DNA of 64,000 bases, taken from positions 29,933 through 93,932 of the forward strand of contig JAIOIH010000010.1 of NCBI GenBank assembly GCA_019912395.1, written 5' to 3'. Positions 36,488 through 46,112 of the stretch are shown piece after piece. Both the position numbers and the translations under genes were made by a program. Numbering within the stretch: position 1 is the stretch's first letter; the number at the start of each line of letters is the position of its first letter. The DNA is from Flavobacteriales bacterium (GTDB lineage: Bacteria > Bacteroidota > Bacteroidia > Flavobacteriales_F > PHOS-HE28). The notes under the pieces were generated by a model. That model did no database searches. It was not told the origin of the DNA and worked only from the letters and a program-made list of their open reading frames with translations.

Positions 36488-39400
36488 ATGGCGCACAACG
36501 AAGACATCGAGAAGGACCTCCACGCGGGGGAGCGTCGATTCGCCATCACCACATGGGCGGTGAACAACCGCACCACGGTGATCGTGCTCACCCTGCTGAT
36601 CTGCGTGCTGGGGATCTACTCCTACATCGTGATGCCCAAGGTGAGCTTCCCCGAGGTGGTGACGCCCGAGGTGTTCGTGGGCACCCCCTACAACAGCAGC
36701 TCGGTGGTGGATATCGAGAAGCTGATCACCAAGCCGATCGAGAAGGAGATCAACACCATCAGCGGGGTGGACGAGATCACCAGCACCAGCGTGCCCAATT
36801 ACAGTTCCATCCACGTCAAGTTCTCCTACAACATCACGCCCACCGAGGCCTTGCGCAAGGTGAAGGATGCGGTGGACAAGGCCCGGGGCGATGCCAACTT
36901 CCCCACGGACCTGCCTTCCGAGCCCAACGTGTTCGAGATGAATTTCTCGGAGTTGATCCCCGTGATGAACATCAACCTCAGCGGGGATTACCCCATGGAG
37001 CAGCTCCATGAGTACGCCAAGCATCTGGAAGATCGCATCGAGGACCTGGAGGAGATCAACAAGGTGGAGATCCGTGGCGTGCCCGAGCGCGAGGTGAAGG
37101 TGAGCGTGGACCTGAACCAGCTCGAGGCGCTGCAATTGAATTTCGACGATATCGGCAACGCCCTGCGCAGCGAGAACCTCACCATGAGCGGCGGCGATGT
37201 GCTCATCGGCGACCAGCGCCGTTCGGTGCGCGTGGTCGGCGAGTTCAAGAACATGGCCCAGATCCGTGACATCGTGGTGAAGAACGAGGGCCAGCGCGAA
37301 GTGCGTCTGGGCGATATCGCAGCCGTCACCTTCGACTTCAAGGAGCCCGAGAGCTTCGCCCGGGAATACGGGAAGAGCGTGGTGATGCTCGACGTGATGA
37401 AACGGGCCGGGGAGAACCTGCTCGATGCCAGTGACAAGATCAACGCCATCATCGCCGAGGACCACGGGACCGTGTTGCCGGCGGACCTCGTCATCACCCT
37501 CACCGGCGATCAGAGCGAGCAGACCCGCGTGAGCGTGGACGAGCTGATGAACCACATCGTGCTGGGCGTGATCCTGGTGGTGGGCGTGCTGATGCTCTTC
37601 CTTGGACTGCGCAACGCACTCTTCGTGGGCCTCGCGATCCCCATGAGCATGTTCATCTCCTTCACCCTGCTCAACCTCTTCGGCATCTCACTCAACATGA
37701 TGGTGCTCTTCGCCCTGATCCTGGCCTTGGGCCGCTTGGTGGATGATGGGATCGTGATCGTGGAGAACATCCACCGGCACATGAGCAACGGCGAGCCGGC
37801 CATGCGAGCCACCCAGTTGGCGGTGGGCGAAGTGACCATGCCGATCATCGCCGCCACCACCGCCACGGTGATGGTGTTCGTGCCCCTGCTCTTCTGGCCG
37901 GGCATGATGGGCGAGTTCATGAGCCTGATGCCCATCACCTTCATGATCGCCCTCGGTTCCTCCCTCTTCGTGGCCTTGGTGGTGAACCCCGCGTTGGCCT
38001 CGAAGTTCATGAAGGTGGAGTCCGATCACATGCCGACCAGGAAGATGTGGCGCTTGGCCACGATCCTGGTGGTGGTGGGCGTGCTGGTGGCCACCGGGGG
38101 AGGGGTCGTCCAAAGCTCCACGCTCTTCAGCCTGGGAACCCTCTCGGTCTTCTTCGGCATCCTGGGCGTGGTCAACGAGAAGCTGCTCGTGCCCGCTTCC
38201 AACTGGTTCCAGAACAGCTGGCTCCCACGCTTGGAGGGCAACTATGAGCGATTCCTCCGCTATGCGCTGAACAAGCATCACCCGCGCACCTTCCTCTTCG
38301 GCACCTTCGGCCTGATGATCCTGGTGTTCTTGATGCTGGCCTTGTTCCCGCCCAAGATCCTGTTCCTCCCCACCAACCAGCCGCAGTTCATCAACGCCTT
38401 CATCGAGGCCCCCATCGGCACGGACATCGTGCATACCGACAGCATCACGCGCATCGTGGAGGCCCAGGTGATGAAGGTGATCGATGTGCCCGAATACAAG
38501 GAGGTGAAGGAGATAAAGGACGAAGAAGGCAACGTGATCGGTACGGACACGGTGAACTTCCTGGTGAAGTCCGTGATCAGCCAAGTGGGCGAGGGCACCA
38601 GCGACCCCGGCACCGGTGAAGTGGTGATGGGCTCCACCCCGCACAAGGGCCGGATACAAGTGACCTTCGTGGCCTTCGCCGAACGCCACGGCGTGAACAC
38701 CAACGATGTGTTGGCTGCGCTGCAGAAAGGCGTTACCGGTTATCCGGGCGTGGTGGTCACCGTGGCCAAGAATGCGGACGGCCCCCCGGTGGGCAAGCCC
38801 ATCAACATCGAGATCAAGGGCAAGGAGATCGAAGGCCTGCTCGATGAGGCGGAAAACGTAAAGGCCTTCATCGAGGCCCGCAACGTGCCGGGCGTGGAGG
38901 CGCTGCGCATCGATATCGACCGTGCCAAGCCCGAGATGCCCATCATCATCGACCGCGAGAAGGCCCGCCGCTTCAACGTGAGCACCTACGCCATCGCCGA
39001 TGCCATCCGCACCGCGCTCTTCGGCAAGGAGGTGAGCACCTTCCGCATCGAGGGCGATGACGACGACTACGAGATCAACGTGCGCCTCAAGGACGACTAC
39101 CGCTATGATCCGCAGCGCCTGTTGGACATGAAGATCACCTTCCGCGACATGTTGTCCGGGCAGATCCGCCAAGTGCCCATCAGCGCCGTGGCCAAGGCCG
39201 AGTACAGCACCACCTTCAGCGCCATCAAGCGCAAGGACATGGACCGCGTGGTAACGGTGAGCTCCAACGTGATCGCCGGGTACAACAACAACGAGGTGGT
39301 CCAACAGATCAAGGACGAGATGGCCAACGGCTATAAGGTGGACGACCGCTTCAACCTGCGCTTCACCGGCGAGCAGGAGGACCAGGCCAAGGACATGAAC

Positions 39401-40054
39401 TTCCTCTTCACCGCCTTCCTGGTGGCGATCTTCGTGGTGTTCCTGATCATCGTGGCGCAGTTCAACAGCATCAGCTATCCATTGATCGTGATGAGCACCG
39501 TGACCTTCAGCACCATCGGCGTGTTCCTGGGGCTGGTGGTGTTCCGCATGGACTTCATCATCCTGATGACCATGCTCGGCATCATCTCATTGATCGGCGT
39601 GGTGGTGAACAATGCCATCGTGCTGATGGACTTCGCCCGCCTGCTCTTTGAACGGAGTGCGCGACGGCTGGGCTTGGGCCCGGAGGTCATCATCCCCATC
39701 GAGGAGAGCAGGGAAGCCCTGGTGATCGCCGGGAAGACGCGCTTGCGTCCGGTGCTGCTCACGGCCATCACCGCGGTATTGGGCCTGTTGCCATTGGCCA
39801 TCGGCCTCAACTTCAACTTCTTCAGCCTGTTCACTGAATTGAACCCGCACATCCACATGGGCGGCGACAACGTGGTGTTCTGGGGTCCGCTGAGCTGGGC
39901 GGTGATCTACGGCCTGATCTTCGCCACCTTCCTTACCCTGATCATGGTGCCGGTGATGCTGCTGATCGTGATGAAGATCAAGCACCGCAGGCAGTGGAAG
40001 AGGGAGCTTCGCGAAGCGGAGAAAGCGCATAACCCTCCGCCGGCGGTAGGTTAA
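36488..40054 (+). CDS. RND efflux permease (AcrB/HAE1 superfamily)
   Basis: A 1188-residue inner-membrane proton antiporter. The proton-relay aspartates are visible in ALGRLVDDGIVIVENIHRHM, and the second half has LIGVVVNNAIVLMDFARLLF. It follows the adaptor by 5 bp. Compared with AcrB (about 1050 residues), it has an insertion after TM6 containing two extra hydrophobic segments (about residues 520-565), a feature shared with some Bacteroidota pumps. Substrates may include drugs, bile-like compounds or metals; the sequence does not decide. Confidence 0.94.
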   Translation: MAHNEDIEKDLHAGERRFAITTWAVNNRTTVIVLTLLICVLGIYSYIVMPKVSFPEVVTPEVFVGTPYNSSSVVDIEKLITKPIEKEINTISGVDEITSTSVPNYSSIHVKFSYNITPTEALRKVKDAVDKARGDANFPTDLPSEPNVFEMNFSELIPVMNINLSGDYPMEQLHEYAKHLEDRIEDLEEINKVEIRGVPEREVKVSVDLNQLEALQLNFDDIGNALRSENLTMSGGDVLIGDQRRSVRVVGEFKNMAQIRDIVVKNEGQREVRLGDIAAVTFDFKEPESFAREYGKSVVMLDVMKRAGENLLDASDKINAIIAEDHGTVLPADLVITLTGDQSEQTRVSVDELMNHIVLGVILVVGVLMLFLGLRNALFVGLAIPMSMFISFTLLNLFGISLNMMVLFALILALGRLVDDGIVIVENIHRHMSNGEPAMRATQLAVGEVTMPIIAATTATVMVFVPLLFWPGMMGEFMSLMPITFMIALGSSLFVALVVNPALASKFMKVESDHMPTRKMWRLATILVVVGVLVATGGGVVQSSTLFSLGTLSVFFGILGVVNEKLLVPASNWFQNSWLPRLEGNYERFLRYALNKHHPRTFLFGTFGLMILVFLMLALFPPKILFLPTNQPQFINAFIEAPIGTDIVHTDSITRIVEAQVMKVIDVPEYKEVKEIKDEEGNVIGTDTVNFLVKSVISQVGEGTSDPGTGEVVMGSTPHKGRIQVTFVAFAERHGVNTNDVLAALQKGVTGYPGVVVTVAKNADGPPVGKPINIEIKGKEIEGLLDEAENVKAFIEARNVPGVEALRIDIDRAKPEMPIIIDREKARRFNVSTYAIADAIRTALFGKEVSTFRIEGDDDDYEINVRLKDDYRYDPQRLLDMKITFRDMLSGQIRQVPISAVAKAEYSTTFSAIKRKDMDRVVTVSSNVIAGYNNNEVVQQIKDEMANGYKVDDRFNLRFTGEQEDQAKDMNFLFTAFLVAIFVVFLIIVAQFNSISYPLIVMSTVTFSTIGVFLGLVVFRMDFIILMTMLGIISLIGVVVNNAIVLMDFARLLFERSARRLGLGPEVIIPIEESREALVIAGKTRLRPVLLTAITAVLGLLPLAIGLNFNFFSLFTELNPHIHMGGDNVVFWGPLSWAVIYGLIFATFLTLIMVPVMLLIVMKIKHRRQWKRELREAEKAHNPPPAVG

Positions 40055-40072
40055 GCGGACAACGACTGGGAT

Positions 40073-40101
40073 GAAGGGCGCGGCGGAGGCTGCGCCTTTC
40101 T
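40073..40101 (+). terminator. Intrinsic terminator of the efflux operon (repeat copy 1)
   Basis: GAAGGGCGC and GCGCCTTTC form a near-perfect stem around GGCGGAGGCT, followed by TTCG. It lies 18 bp after the RND stop. The 22 bp from 40078 to 40099 are identical to those at 41321-41342, on the other side of dinD. Confidence 0.65.
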
Positions 40102-40240
40102 TCGTTTGCATCGTTGGCGCTCGGCTCGGTGCCTGAGGCTTTTGCCCCTGTGATATTCGAAGAGTCAAAGGCCCGAGTGACCGTATTTTGGAACCTCCGC
40201 TGACAGGAAGTCTTGCGCCCAGCGAGCTCGGATCGCGCAC

Positions 40241-40272
40241 TTTGTTGAATTTCCTGACCATCCCTATCTTGA
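40241..40272 (+). promoter_or_regulatory. Candidate dinD promoter
   Basis: TTTG at 40241-40244 and TATCTTGA at 40265-40272 fit the Bacteroidota -33/-7 pattern with 20 bp between them. The dinD start codon is 28 bp downstream. I did not find a clear LexA-type palindrome. Confidence 0.45.
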
Positions 40273-40300
40273 CCAAACCCGGATCGACAGAAAAACGATC

Positions 40301-41152
40301 ATGAAGAAAGAACAGATCAACGAGTTGTTCGTGCGCTTTGAAGCCGCAGGCGGCACAATGGAAGGAATTGAGTGTTGGAGCGCACGGGAGCTTCAATCGG
40401 TTCTCGGATATTCGGAATGGCGCAACTTCAATACGGTGATCGATCGGGCGAGAGAAGCCTGCAAGGCCGCTGGGGAAGAGATGTCCGATCATTTTGTTGG
40501 GATCAACAAAATGATAAGCCTTGCTAAAGGAGCACAACGTGCAATTGAGGATATCGCACTAACACGATACGCCTGCTACCTCATTGCGCAGAACGGTGAT
40601 CCATCCAAGCCCGCGATCGCTTTCGCGCAAACCTACTTCGCGGTTCAAACACGGAAACTGGAAGTCATTGAACAACGGCTGATCGATGTGGCGAGGGTTA
40701 TCGCACGCGATAAGTTGATGAGGTCCGAGAAGAAGCTCAGCGGAATCATTTATGAACGCGGAGTGGACCAAGGTGGTTTTGCCGTGATCCGATCAAAAGG
40801 AGATCAAGCGCTCTTCGGCGGTTTTGGCACGAACGAAATGAAACGGAAGCTTCGTGCACCCGAAAAACGTCCGTTGGCTGATTTCCTTTCCACGCTCGCG
40901 ATCAAAGCCAAGGACTTCGCGACCGAAATGACAAGTCACAACGTGATCGAAAAGGACCTCAAGGGTATTACCCCGATCGCAGATGAACATGTTGCGAGCA
41001 ACAAGGCGGTCAGGCAAAGCATGCTACAGCGAGGGATAAAGCCGGAACAGTTGCCTGCCGGTGAAGATGTGAAGAAGGTGGAACGTCGATCGAACAGTGA
41101 ACAGAAAAGCTTGACCAAGGGGCCAAGGCGCGGCGGGAGAAAAAAGGATTGA
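40301..41152 (+). CDS. dinD: DNA-damage-inducible protein D (DinD)-like
   Basis: A 283-residue protein matching the DinD family: GIECWSARELQSVLGYSEWRN at its start (BRO-N-like), then GAQRAIEDIALTRYACYLIA and GFAVIRSKGDQALFGGFGT. In E. coli, DinD binds and inhibits RecA filaments. The C-terminal tail is Lys/Arg-rich. The coding sequence is less GC-rich at third positions than its neighbours, and the gene is bounded by 22-bp direct repeats, which suggests horizontal acquisition. Confidence 0.88.
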   Translation: MKKEQINELFVRFEAAGGTMEGIECWSARELQSVLGYSEWRNFNTVIDRAREACKAAGEEMSDHFVGINKMISLAKGAQRAIEDIALTRYACYLIAQNGDPSKPAIAFAQTYFAVQTRKLEVIEQRLIDVARVIARDKLMRSEKKLSGIIYERGVDQGGFAVIRSKGDQALFGGFGTNEMKRKLRAPEKRPLADFLSTLAIKAKDFATEMTSHNVIEKDLKGITPIADEHVASNKAVRQSMLQRGIKPEQLPAGEDVKKVERRSNSEQKSLTKGPRRGGRKKD

Positions 41153-41163
41153 GAAGGTGCCGC

Positions 41164-41253
41164 TCACTCCACGATCAACGACGGTGAACCCGTGCGACCA
41201 TCAGCTTCGCTGAACCGGATGAAATAGCAACCTTGCATACGCAAACGCGGGAA
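41164..41253 (-). pseudogene. Remnant of a T9SS C-terminal sorting domain
   Basis: One minus-strand frame ends at a stop at 41164-41166 and reads GCYFIRFSEADGRTGSPSLI just before it. This is the end pattern of T9SS type A sorting domains (G-x-Y-x-x-R followed by a charged turn and a final valine-rich strand). There is no start or upstream coding region, so it looks like the last scrap of a lost exported-protein gene. Confidence 0.4.
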
Positions 41254-41316
41254 CAGGAGGGACCGCGACCATCGCCACCAGCAAGTAGGTTGATCGACTG
41301 AACGAACACTTCAGGA

Positions 41317-41344
41317 AAAGCGCGGCGGAGGCTGCGCCTTTTGT
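41317..41344. repeat. Repeat copy 2 / terminator-like hairpin downstream of dinD
   Basis: AAAAGCGC and GCGCCTTTT form a stem around the same GGCGGAGGCT loop as at 40073-40101. The 22 bp 41321-41342 are identical to 40078-40099 and lie in the same orientation, 1243 bp apart. As a hairpin it could end dinD transcription. The rest of the 310-bp gap (41153-41462) holds only the T9SS remnant. Confidence 0.65.
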
Positions 41345-41462
41345 TGTACTGTCTGCAGCTTCAAGACGACCTCTAGCGCGGGAGGCCGACCGAACGGAAC
41401 TTGTGGCAAGTAACCGTACTTGCGATGTCCCGCCTGACAAGCGAGAATCAACAACCGCCCCC

Positions 41463-43208
41463 TTAGATCACCAATCGCACCCCGCCCAGGTCCGCCACGC
41501 GGTACGGGAACCTGTCGCTCGGCGAGCCGATGAACATGAAGTTGGTGGGGATGTTCCACTCCTCGCTGAGGCGGTGTACCAGCTCCGGCCCGAAGACGCC
41601 GTGCAGCTCGGTGAACTCGATCTTGATCTCCGGGTAGGCGCGGTCCAGCACCTCCATGTCGCGGAGGTAATCCTCGTGCATCCTCTCCCCTTCCTTCAGC
41701 ACGGTGACGATCCTGAGCTTCTTGGTGATCTCGTTGGCCTGCACGTACATCATCACGCGGTTCAGGATGGAGAGGTCGTCCCCCTTGGTGAAGTAGACGA
41801 ACTCCTGACTGCTGAGCTTGCGGATCATGCGCGAGAGCGTAAAGCGGCCCACCACCGCCAGGCCGGGCACGCTTTCCACGAAGCGGCTCACCCAGGCCAT
41901 CATCACCTCCAGGATGGACTTGCGGTTCAGCATCACCGCGATGACGAGCATGGTGGGGATGAAGTACTGGAGGAAGACCACGAGGTATTGCGGATTCAGG
42001 CGTACGTTGCCATAGAGCGCGAGCACCACCCCCAATAAGGCGACCGAGACCGCTGCGACCGATGCCGTTTCCGGCCGGGGCAGCTTGGAGCGCTTCATCT
42101 TCAGCAGGAAATTGCCGACGGCGAAGAAGGCCATCACCGTGAGGAAGGAGATGGTGTAGACCCCTGCAAGCGCCTCGGTCTCCGCGTTGGTAAGGAAGAG
42201 CACCGAGAGGCAGAGCAGGAAAAAGAGGATGATGATGCGCGGCGAGCTGCCCTTCTTGGTCTCCCTCAGCAGGAATTGCGGCATGATCCGGTCCAGCGTC
42301 ATCCGCTTCACCAGGCCGGAAACGCCCACATAGCTGGTGAGCACCGCACCGCAGAGCACCACCACCGCGTCCACGGTGATGATGCTGGCGAGCCAGTTAC
42401 CGCCGATCGTCAGGCCCATGAAGGAGAGCATCGTCTCCTGATGATCGCCCACTGCGGCGAGGGGCAGCACCATGATGGCGCACAGCACGATCAACGGGTT
42501 GAGGACGGTAACGGCCACCCACATGTTCTTGAGCGTCCTGGGGAACACGCCGTGCTTCTGCTCCTCCACGTAGTTCGCGGAGCTCTCAAAGCCGGTGACC
42601 CCGAGCATGGCCGTACTGAATCCGAAGAACAATGCCGCCGCGATCCCCCTGCCGTGCGGGAGCGGCGCGGAGAGGTTCATCTTGACCAAGGAAAACCCGT
42701 GCTGGGTAACGAACCAGAAGCTGGCAACGATGAGCAGCGCCATGGTGGCGAGGTGCGCGATGAAGATGATGATGGCCACCACGGAGGATTCACCAATGCC
42801 CGCAATGCTGAGCATCATGAAGATGCCGAGCACGACGACCGTGGCCAACAGTACCGGCAGGAAGGGCACCAATGCGTGCAGGTAGTACATGGCCGTGCTG
42901 GCACTGAGCACGGCGGTGGCCATGTAGCTGAGGATCGTAAGGCAGGCCGCGATGCTGGCGTTGTACTTGTTGGTGGTGTTCAGCAGCACGTTGTAGGCGC
43001 CGCCGTTGAGCGGAAGCGCTCCCACCACTTCGCCGTAGATCTTGCGGAACAGGTACAGTACGCCGGCCACGATCAGCAAGGCGACCACCGCCCAAGGCCC
43101 GGCGTAGCCCATGGCGATGGCGCCCACGTAGAGGCAGCTGCTGGTGATGTCGTTGCCGGCGATCGCCGTGGCCGCGAGGGTGCCCAGCTTCTTCGGTGCA
43201 TGTGCCAT
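41463..43208 (-). CDS. APC-family amino acid permease with UspA-like C-terminal domain
   Basis: A 581-residue integral membrane protein. The first 450 residues form the APC transporter core with about 12 helices, starting KKLGTLAATAIAGNDITSSC, then LPLNGGAYNVLLNTTNKYNA and FGFSTAMLGVTGFESSANYV. About 130 soluble residues follow (from FVYFTKGDDLSILNRVMMYV) with a UspA-like alpha/beta pattern, suggesting regulation by nucleotide or signal binding. Substrate unknown. Divergently transcribed from the ClC gene across a 118-bp gap. Confidence 0.87.
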   Translation of the reverse strand: MAHAPKKLGTLAATAIAGNDITSSCLYVGAIAMGYAGPWAVVALLIVAGVLYLFRKIYGEVVGALPLNGGAYNVLLNTTNKYNASIAACLTILSYMATAVLSASTAMYYLHALVPFLPVLLATVVVLGIFMMLSIAGIGESSVVAIIIFIAHLATMALLIVASFWFVTQHGFSLVKMNLSAPLPHGRGIAAALFFGFSTAMLGVTGFESSANYVEEQKHGVFPRTLKNMWVAVTVLNPLIVLCAIMVLPLAAVGDHQETMLSFMGLTIGGNWLASIITVDAVVVLCGAVLTSYVGVSGLVKRMTLDRIMPQFLLRETKKGSSPRIIILFFLLCLSVLFLTNAETEALAGVYTISFLTVMAFFAVGNFLLKMKRSKLPRPETASVAAVSVALLGVVLALYGNVRLNPQYLVVFLQYFIPTMLVIAVMLNRKSILEVMMAWVSRFVESVPGLAVVGRFTLSRMIRKLSSQEFVYFTKGDDLSILNRVMMYVQANEITKKLRIVTVLKEGERMHEDYLRDMEVLDRAYPEIKIEFTELHGVFGPELVHRLSEEWNIPTNFMFIGSPSDRFPYRVADLGGVRLVI

Positions 43209-43326
43209 GGAAGGGGCGAAGTTGGACAAGTACACGGAAACGGCGGAATATTTTTTTCAGCACGTATTGGTCGCGCTTTCGAGGCGTTTACGGGGGCGGT
43301 CGATCCAAGGGCAGTACTATTGTGCC

Positions 43327-44724
43327 ATGGAACGCTCGCACCCGTTGACCACCGTGGGCCATGTGCGCCAGCGGTACTTCGGTCCGCAGACGTCCCTGAT
43401 CGTGGCGAGCGTGGTGATCGGCTGCTTGGCCTCCTTGGGCGCGGTGGCGTTGAAACAAGGGGTGCATTACATCAGCGAGGCGGTTCATGATGTCACCTTT
43501 TCGCCGGGTCGGCGGTACCTGGTGTTCCTGGTGCCCATGATCGGCCTGTTGATCACGGTGGGCTTCACCAAGCTGTTCCTGAAGGATAATCTTGGGGCCG
43601 GTTTGCCCAGCTTGATCCGGGACGTACGCATGCGCGACGGCCGCGTGGCGTCGCACAAGATGTGGTCGCAGATCGTGACCAGCGCCATCACCATGGGCAT
43701 GGGCGGCTCGGCCGGTCTGGAACCTCCCATTGCGGCCACGGGAGGTGCCATCGGCAGCAAGGTGGCACAATGGCTGCGCTTTGGCCGCAGTGAACGCATC
43801 CTGCTACTGGCCAGCGGTGCCGGAGCGGGCGTGGGCGCCATCTTCAACGCGCCGATCGCGGGCACCATTTTCGCCCTGGAGATCCTGCTGGCCAACAATG
43901 CGCTTTCGCTGGTGGTGCCCATGCTCATCGCCTCGGCCAGCGCCACCATGGTCTCCTCGCTCATCTACAGCGGCCAGCCCTTCGTGCTCATCACCAATGC
44001 GTGGGACGCTTCCGCCATGCCGTGGTACATCCTGCTGGCCTTTGTTGCCGCGTTCCTCTCCGTGTACGTGGTCCGCATGTACCGCTGGACCGCCCGGTTC
44101 GCCTCCACGCAATTCCACAACCCGTTCGCACGGGCCGCCGCCGGTGGCTTGCTGCTGGGCGCGCTCATTTTCTTTTTCCCACCGCTGTTCGGTGAAGGCT
44201 ACGACAGCGTGGAGCTGCTGCTGAAAGGACAAGCCGCCGCCCTGGCCACGCACCAGCCCGTGACCCTGGACCTCGGGCCGTGGAACATCGTGCTGCTCAC
44301 CCTGGGCCTTACCCTACTGAAGGTGGTGGCCACCTCGTTCACCGTGCATTCCGGCGGAAACGGCGGCATGTTCGGCCCTTCGCTCTTCATCGGCGCGATG
44401 CTGGGCTTCACCTTCGCGCACGCTTTGAACCTCTCCGGCATCGCGCATGTGGACGAGGTGAACTTCACCGTGGTGGGCATGGCCGCCGTGCTCAGTGGTT
44501 CGATCCATGTTCCGCTCACGGCGATCTTCCTCATCGCGGAGATCACCGGCGGATATGCCTTGTTCGTGCCGCTGATGGTGGTGACCTCCATTGCCTACCT
44601 CGTTTCCCGCTACATGGAGCCGATCTCGGTGTACGGCACGCCGCCGCCGGTGGTGGTGAACGCTGAACCCGGAGGGGCCAAAACGAAGAACGGCACCCCC
44701 GAAGGAGTGCCGCCCCGTCCGTGA
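43327..44724 (+). CDS. ClC-family chloride channel/transporter
   Basis: A 465-residue membrane protein of the ClC family, without the cytosolic CBS domains. Signature regions are GMGGSAGLEPPIAATGGAIG (the Glu of the usual G-x-E-G-P gate is kept but the following Gly is Pro), GAGAGVGAIFNAPIAGTIFA and HSGGNGGMFGPSLFIGAMLG. The gating Glu suggests a Cl-/H+ exchanger. The ATG at 43327 was chosen because upstream codons overlap the divergent gene. A candidate -7 box, TACTATTG, lies about 15 bp upstream. Confidence 0.92.
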   Translation: MERSHPLTTVGHVRQRYFGPQTSLIVASVVIGCLASLGAVALKQGVHYISEAVHDVTFSPGRRYLVFLVPMIGLLITVGFTKLFLKDNLGAGLPSLIRDVRMRDGRVASHKMWSQIVTSAITMGMGGSAGLEPPIAATGGAIGSKVAQWLRFGRSERILLLASGAGAGVGAIFNAPIAGTIFALEILLANNALSLVVPMLIASASATMVSSLIYSGQPFVLITNAWDASAMPWYILLAFVAAFLSVYVVRMYRWTARFASTQFHNPFARAAAGGLLLGALIFFFPPLFGEGYDSVELLLKGQAAALATHQPVTLDLGPWNIVLLTLGLTLLKVVATSFTVHSGGNGGMFGPSLFIGAMLGFTFAHALNLSGIAHVDEVNFTVVGMAAVLSGSIHVPLTAIFLIAEITGGYALFVPLMVVTSIAYLVSRYMEPISVYGTPPPVVVNAEPGGAKTKNGTPEGVPPRP

Positions 44725-45212
44725 CGCTTCCACCAAAGCGCCGCGGACAAACGGTCATTGACCGTCCTTGTCGTTATCAGCGTCCGTTTCCTGATCCACG
44801 TTGCCCTTCCGTTTTCCCTGCCAGCTCCTCACATCGTTCCACGCAGCGGAGGTGACGTTCTGCCCGTTTTCCAATTCATCGGGGACGTTGGCCCTTGAAT
44901 AGGAAAAGGCTTCCGCGAAGTGCAGCGGGGGAGATGACCTATTGGGCGTAGCAGTTCAGGTTTTGTGAGGGATGGCGAATGACGTTCCAATTGCCCTCTG
45001 GTCTTCGCAATCAGGCCGGGAACGCCACAGGGCAAGGCTTTCCTGCGGTCACGTTCGTCCCTGGCGGTTGATCCCGGCGGGGAAAGCCCGCCCCGATCCA
45101 TCCTCCGTTCGGGGAAGCAATTCATGGCCGGGGGGGGATCGCGGTTGAACGAAAGGCTCGTCAGCGTTGTTGGGCATGCGGGCATCAGCGGGTAAATTCG
45201 CCACCCAAGGCC
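44725..45212. other. 488-bp intergenic region with palindromes
   Basis: The clc 3' end contains GGCACCCCCGAAGGAGTGCC, and after it ACGGTCATTGACCGT (44751-44765) is a perfect palindrome, a possible bidirectional terminator. A minus-strand frame without an ATG (44755-44955) gives plausible short protein sequence (VPDELENGQNVTSAAWND) and may be the end of a lost gene. Otherwise I see only GC-rich, hairpin-prone sequence up to cbpA. Confidence 0.45.
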
Positions 45213-46109
45213 ATGGACTATTACAAAACGCTGGGTGTGGAGCGCACCGCCACCGCGGAGCAGATCAAGAAGGCGTACCGCAAGCTGGCGCGCAAGCACC
45301 ACCCGGACCTCAACCCGAACGACAAGGAGGCGCATAAGCGCTTCCAGCAGATCAACGAGGCGAACGAGGTGCTCAGCGACCCGGAAAGCCGGAAGAAGTA
45401 CGATAAGTACGGTGATCAATGGAAGCACGCCGACCAGATCGAGGCTGCGCAACGCGAACGTGCATCGGCCGGTGGAGGCCCGTTCCGGGGCGGAGAGCCC
45501 TTCGGCGGCGGCTCGTTCCAAGGTTTCGGCGGTGGCGGTCAGGAACAGGACATCAACGATATCTTCGGCTCCATGTTCGGCAGTGCCCGCGGCCAAGCGC
45601 GTTTTCGGGGACACGACTATCAGGCCGAGCTTCATCTGGACCTGATGGATGCGGCCAAAACGATGCCGCGCACGCTCACGGTGAACGGGAAGCAGATCCG
45701 CCTCACCATCCCGGCCGGCGTGGAGAACGGACAGACCATCCGGATCAAGGGCCACGGGGGACCGGGCATGAACGGGGGACCGGCAGGCGACCTGCTGATC
45801 ACCTTTTCCATCGCGGACCATCCGGTATTCAAGCGCGTGGGGAAGAACCTGTACGCAACCGTGGAAGTGCCCCTCTACACCGCCGTGCTGGGCGGGGACA
45901 TCACCGTGCCGACCCTGGACGGCCAGGTGAAGGTGCCGGTGAAACCTGAAACGCAGAACGGCATCGTGGTGCGGTTGAAGGGCAAGGGTTTTCCGGTCTA
46001 CAAGAAGGAGGGCAGCTTCGGTGATCTCTTCGTGACCTATTCCGTGAAGCTGCCGACGAACCTCACGGAAAAGCAGAAGGAACTCTTCACCCAACTGAAG
46101 AACGGATGA
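45213..46109 (+). CDS. cbpA: DnaJ-type co-chaperone CbpA
   Basis: A 298-residue J-domain protein. Residues 1-70 form the J domain with the HPD motif in [19 protein letters not shown], and a Gly/Phe-rich linker follows (about 90-115). The zinc-finger CxxCxGxG repeats of DnaJ are absent; the two C-terminal substrate-binding domains ([38 protein letters not shown]) follow directly, which defines the CbpA class. It stimulates DnaK. The next gene, 3 bp downstream, encodes its modulator CbpM. Confidence 0.94.
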   Translation: MDYYKTLGVERTATAEQIKKAYRKLARKHHPDLNPNDKEAHKRFQQINEANEVLSDPESRKKYDKYGDQWKHADQIEAAQRERASAGGGPFRGGEPFGGGSFQGFGGGGQEQDINDIFGSMFGSARGQARFRGHDYQAELHLDLMDAAKTMPRTLTVNGKQIRLTIPAGVENGQTIRIKGHGGPGMNGGPAGDLLITFSIADHPVFKRVGKNLYATVEVPLYTAVLGGDITVPTLDGQVKVPVKPETQNGIVVRLKGKGFPVYKKEGSFGDLFVTYSVKLPTNLTEKQKELFTQLKNG

Positions 46110-46112
46110 GCC

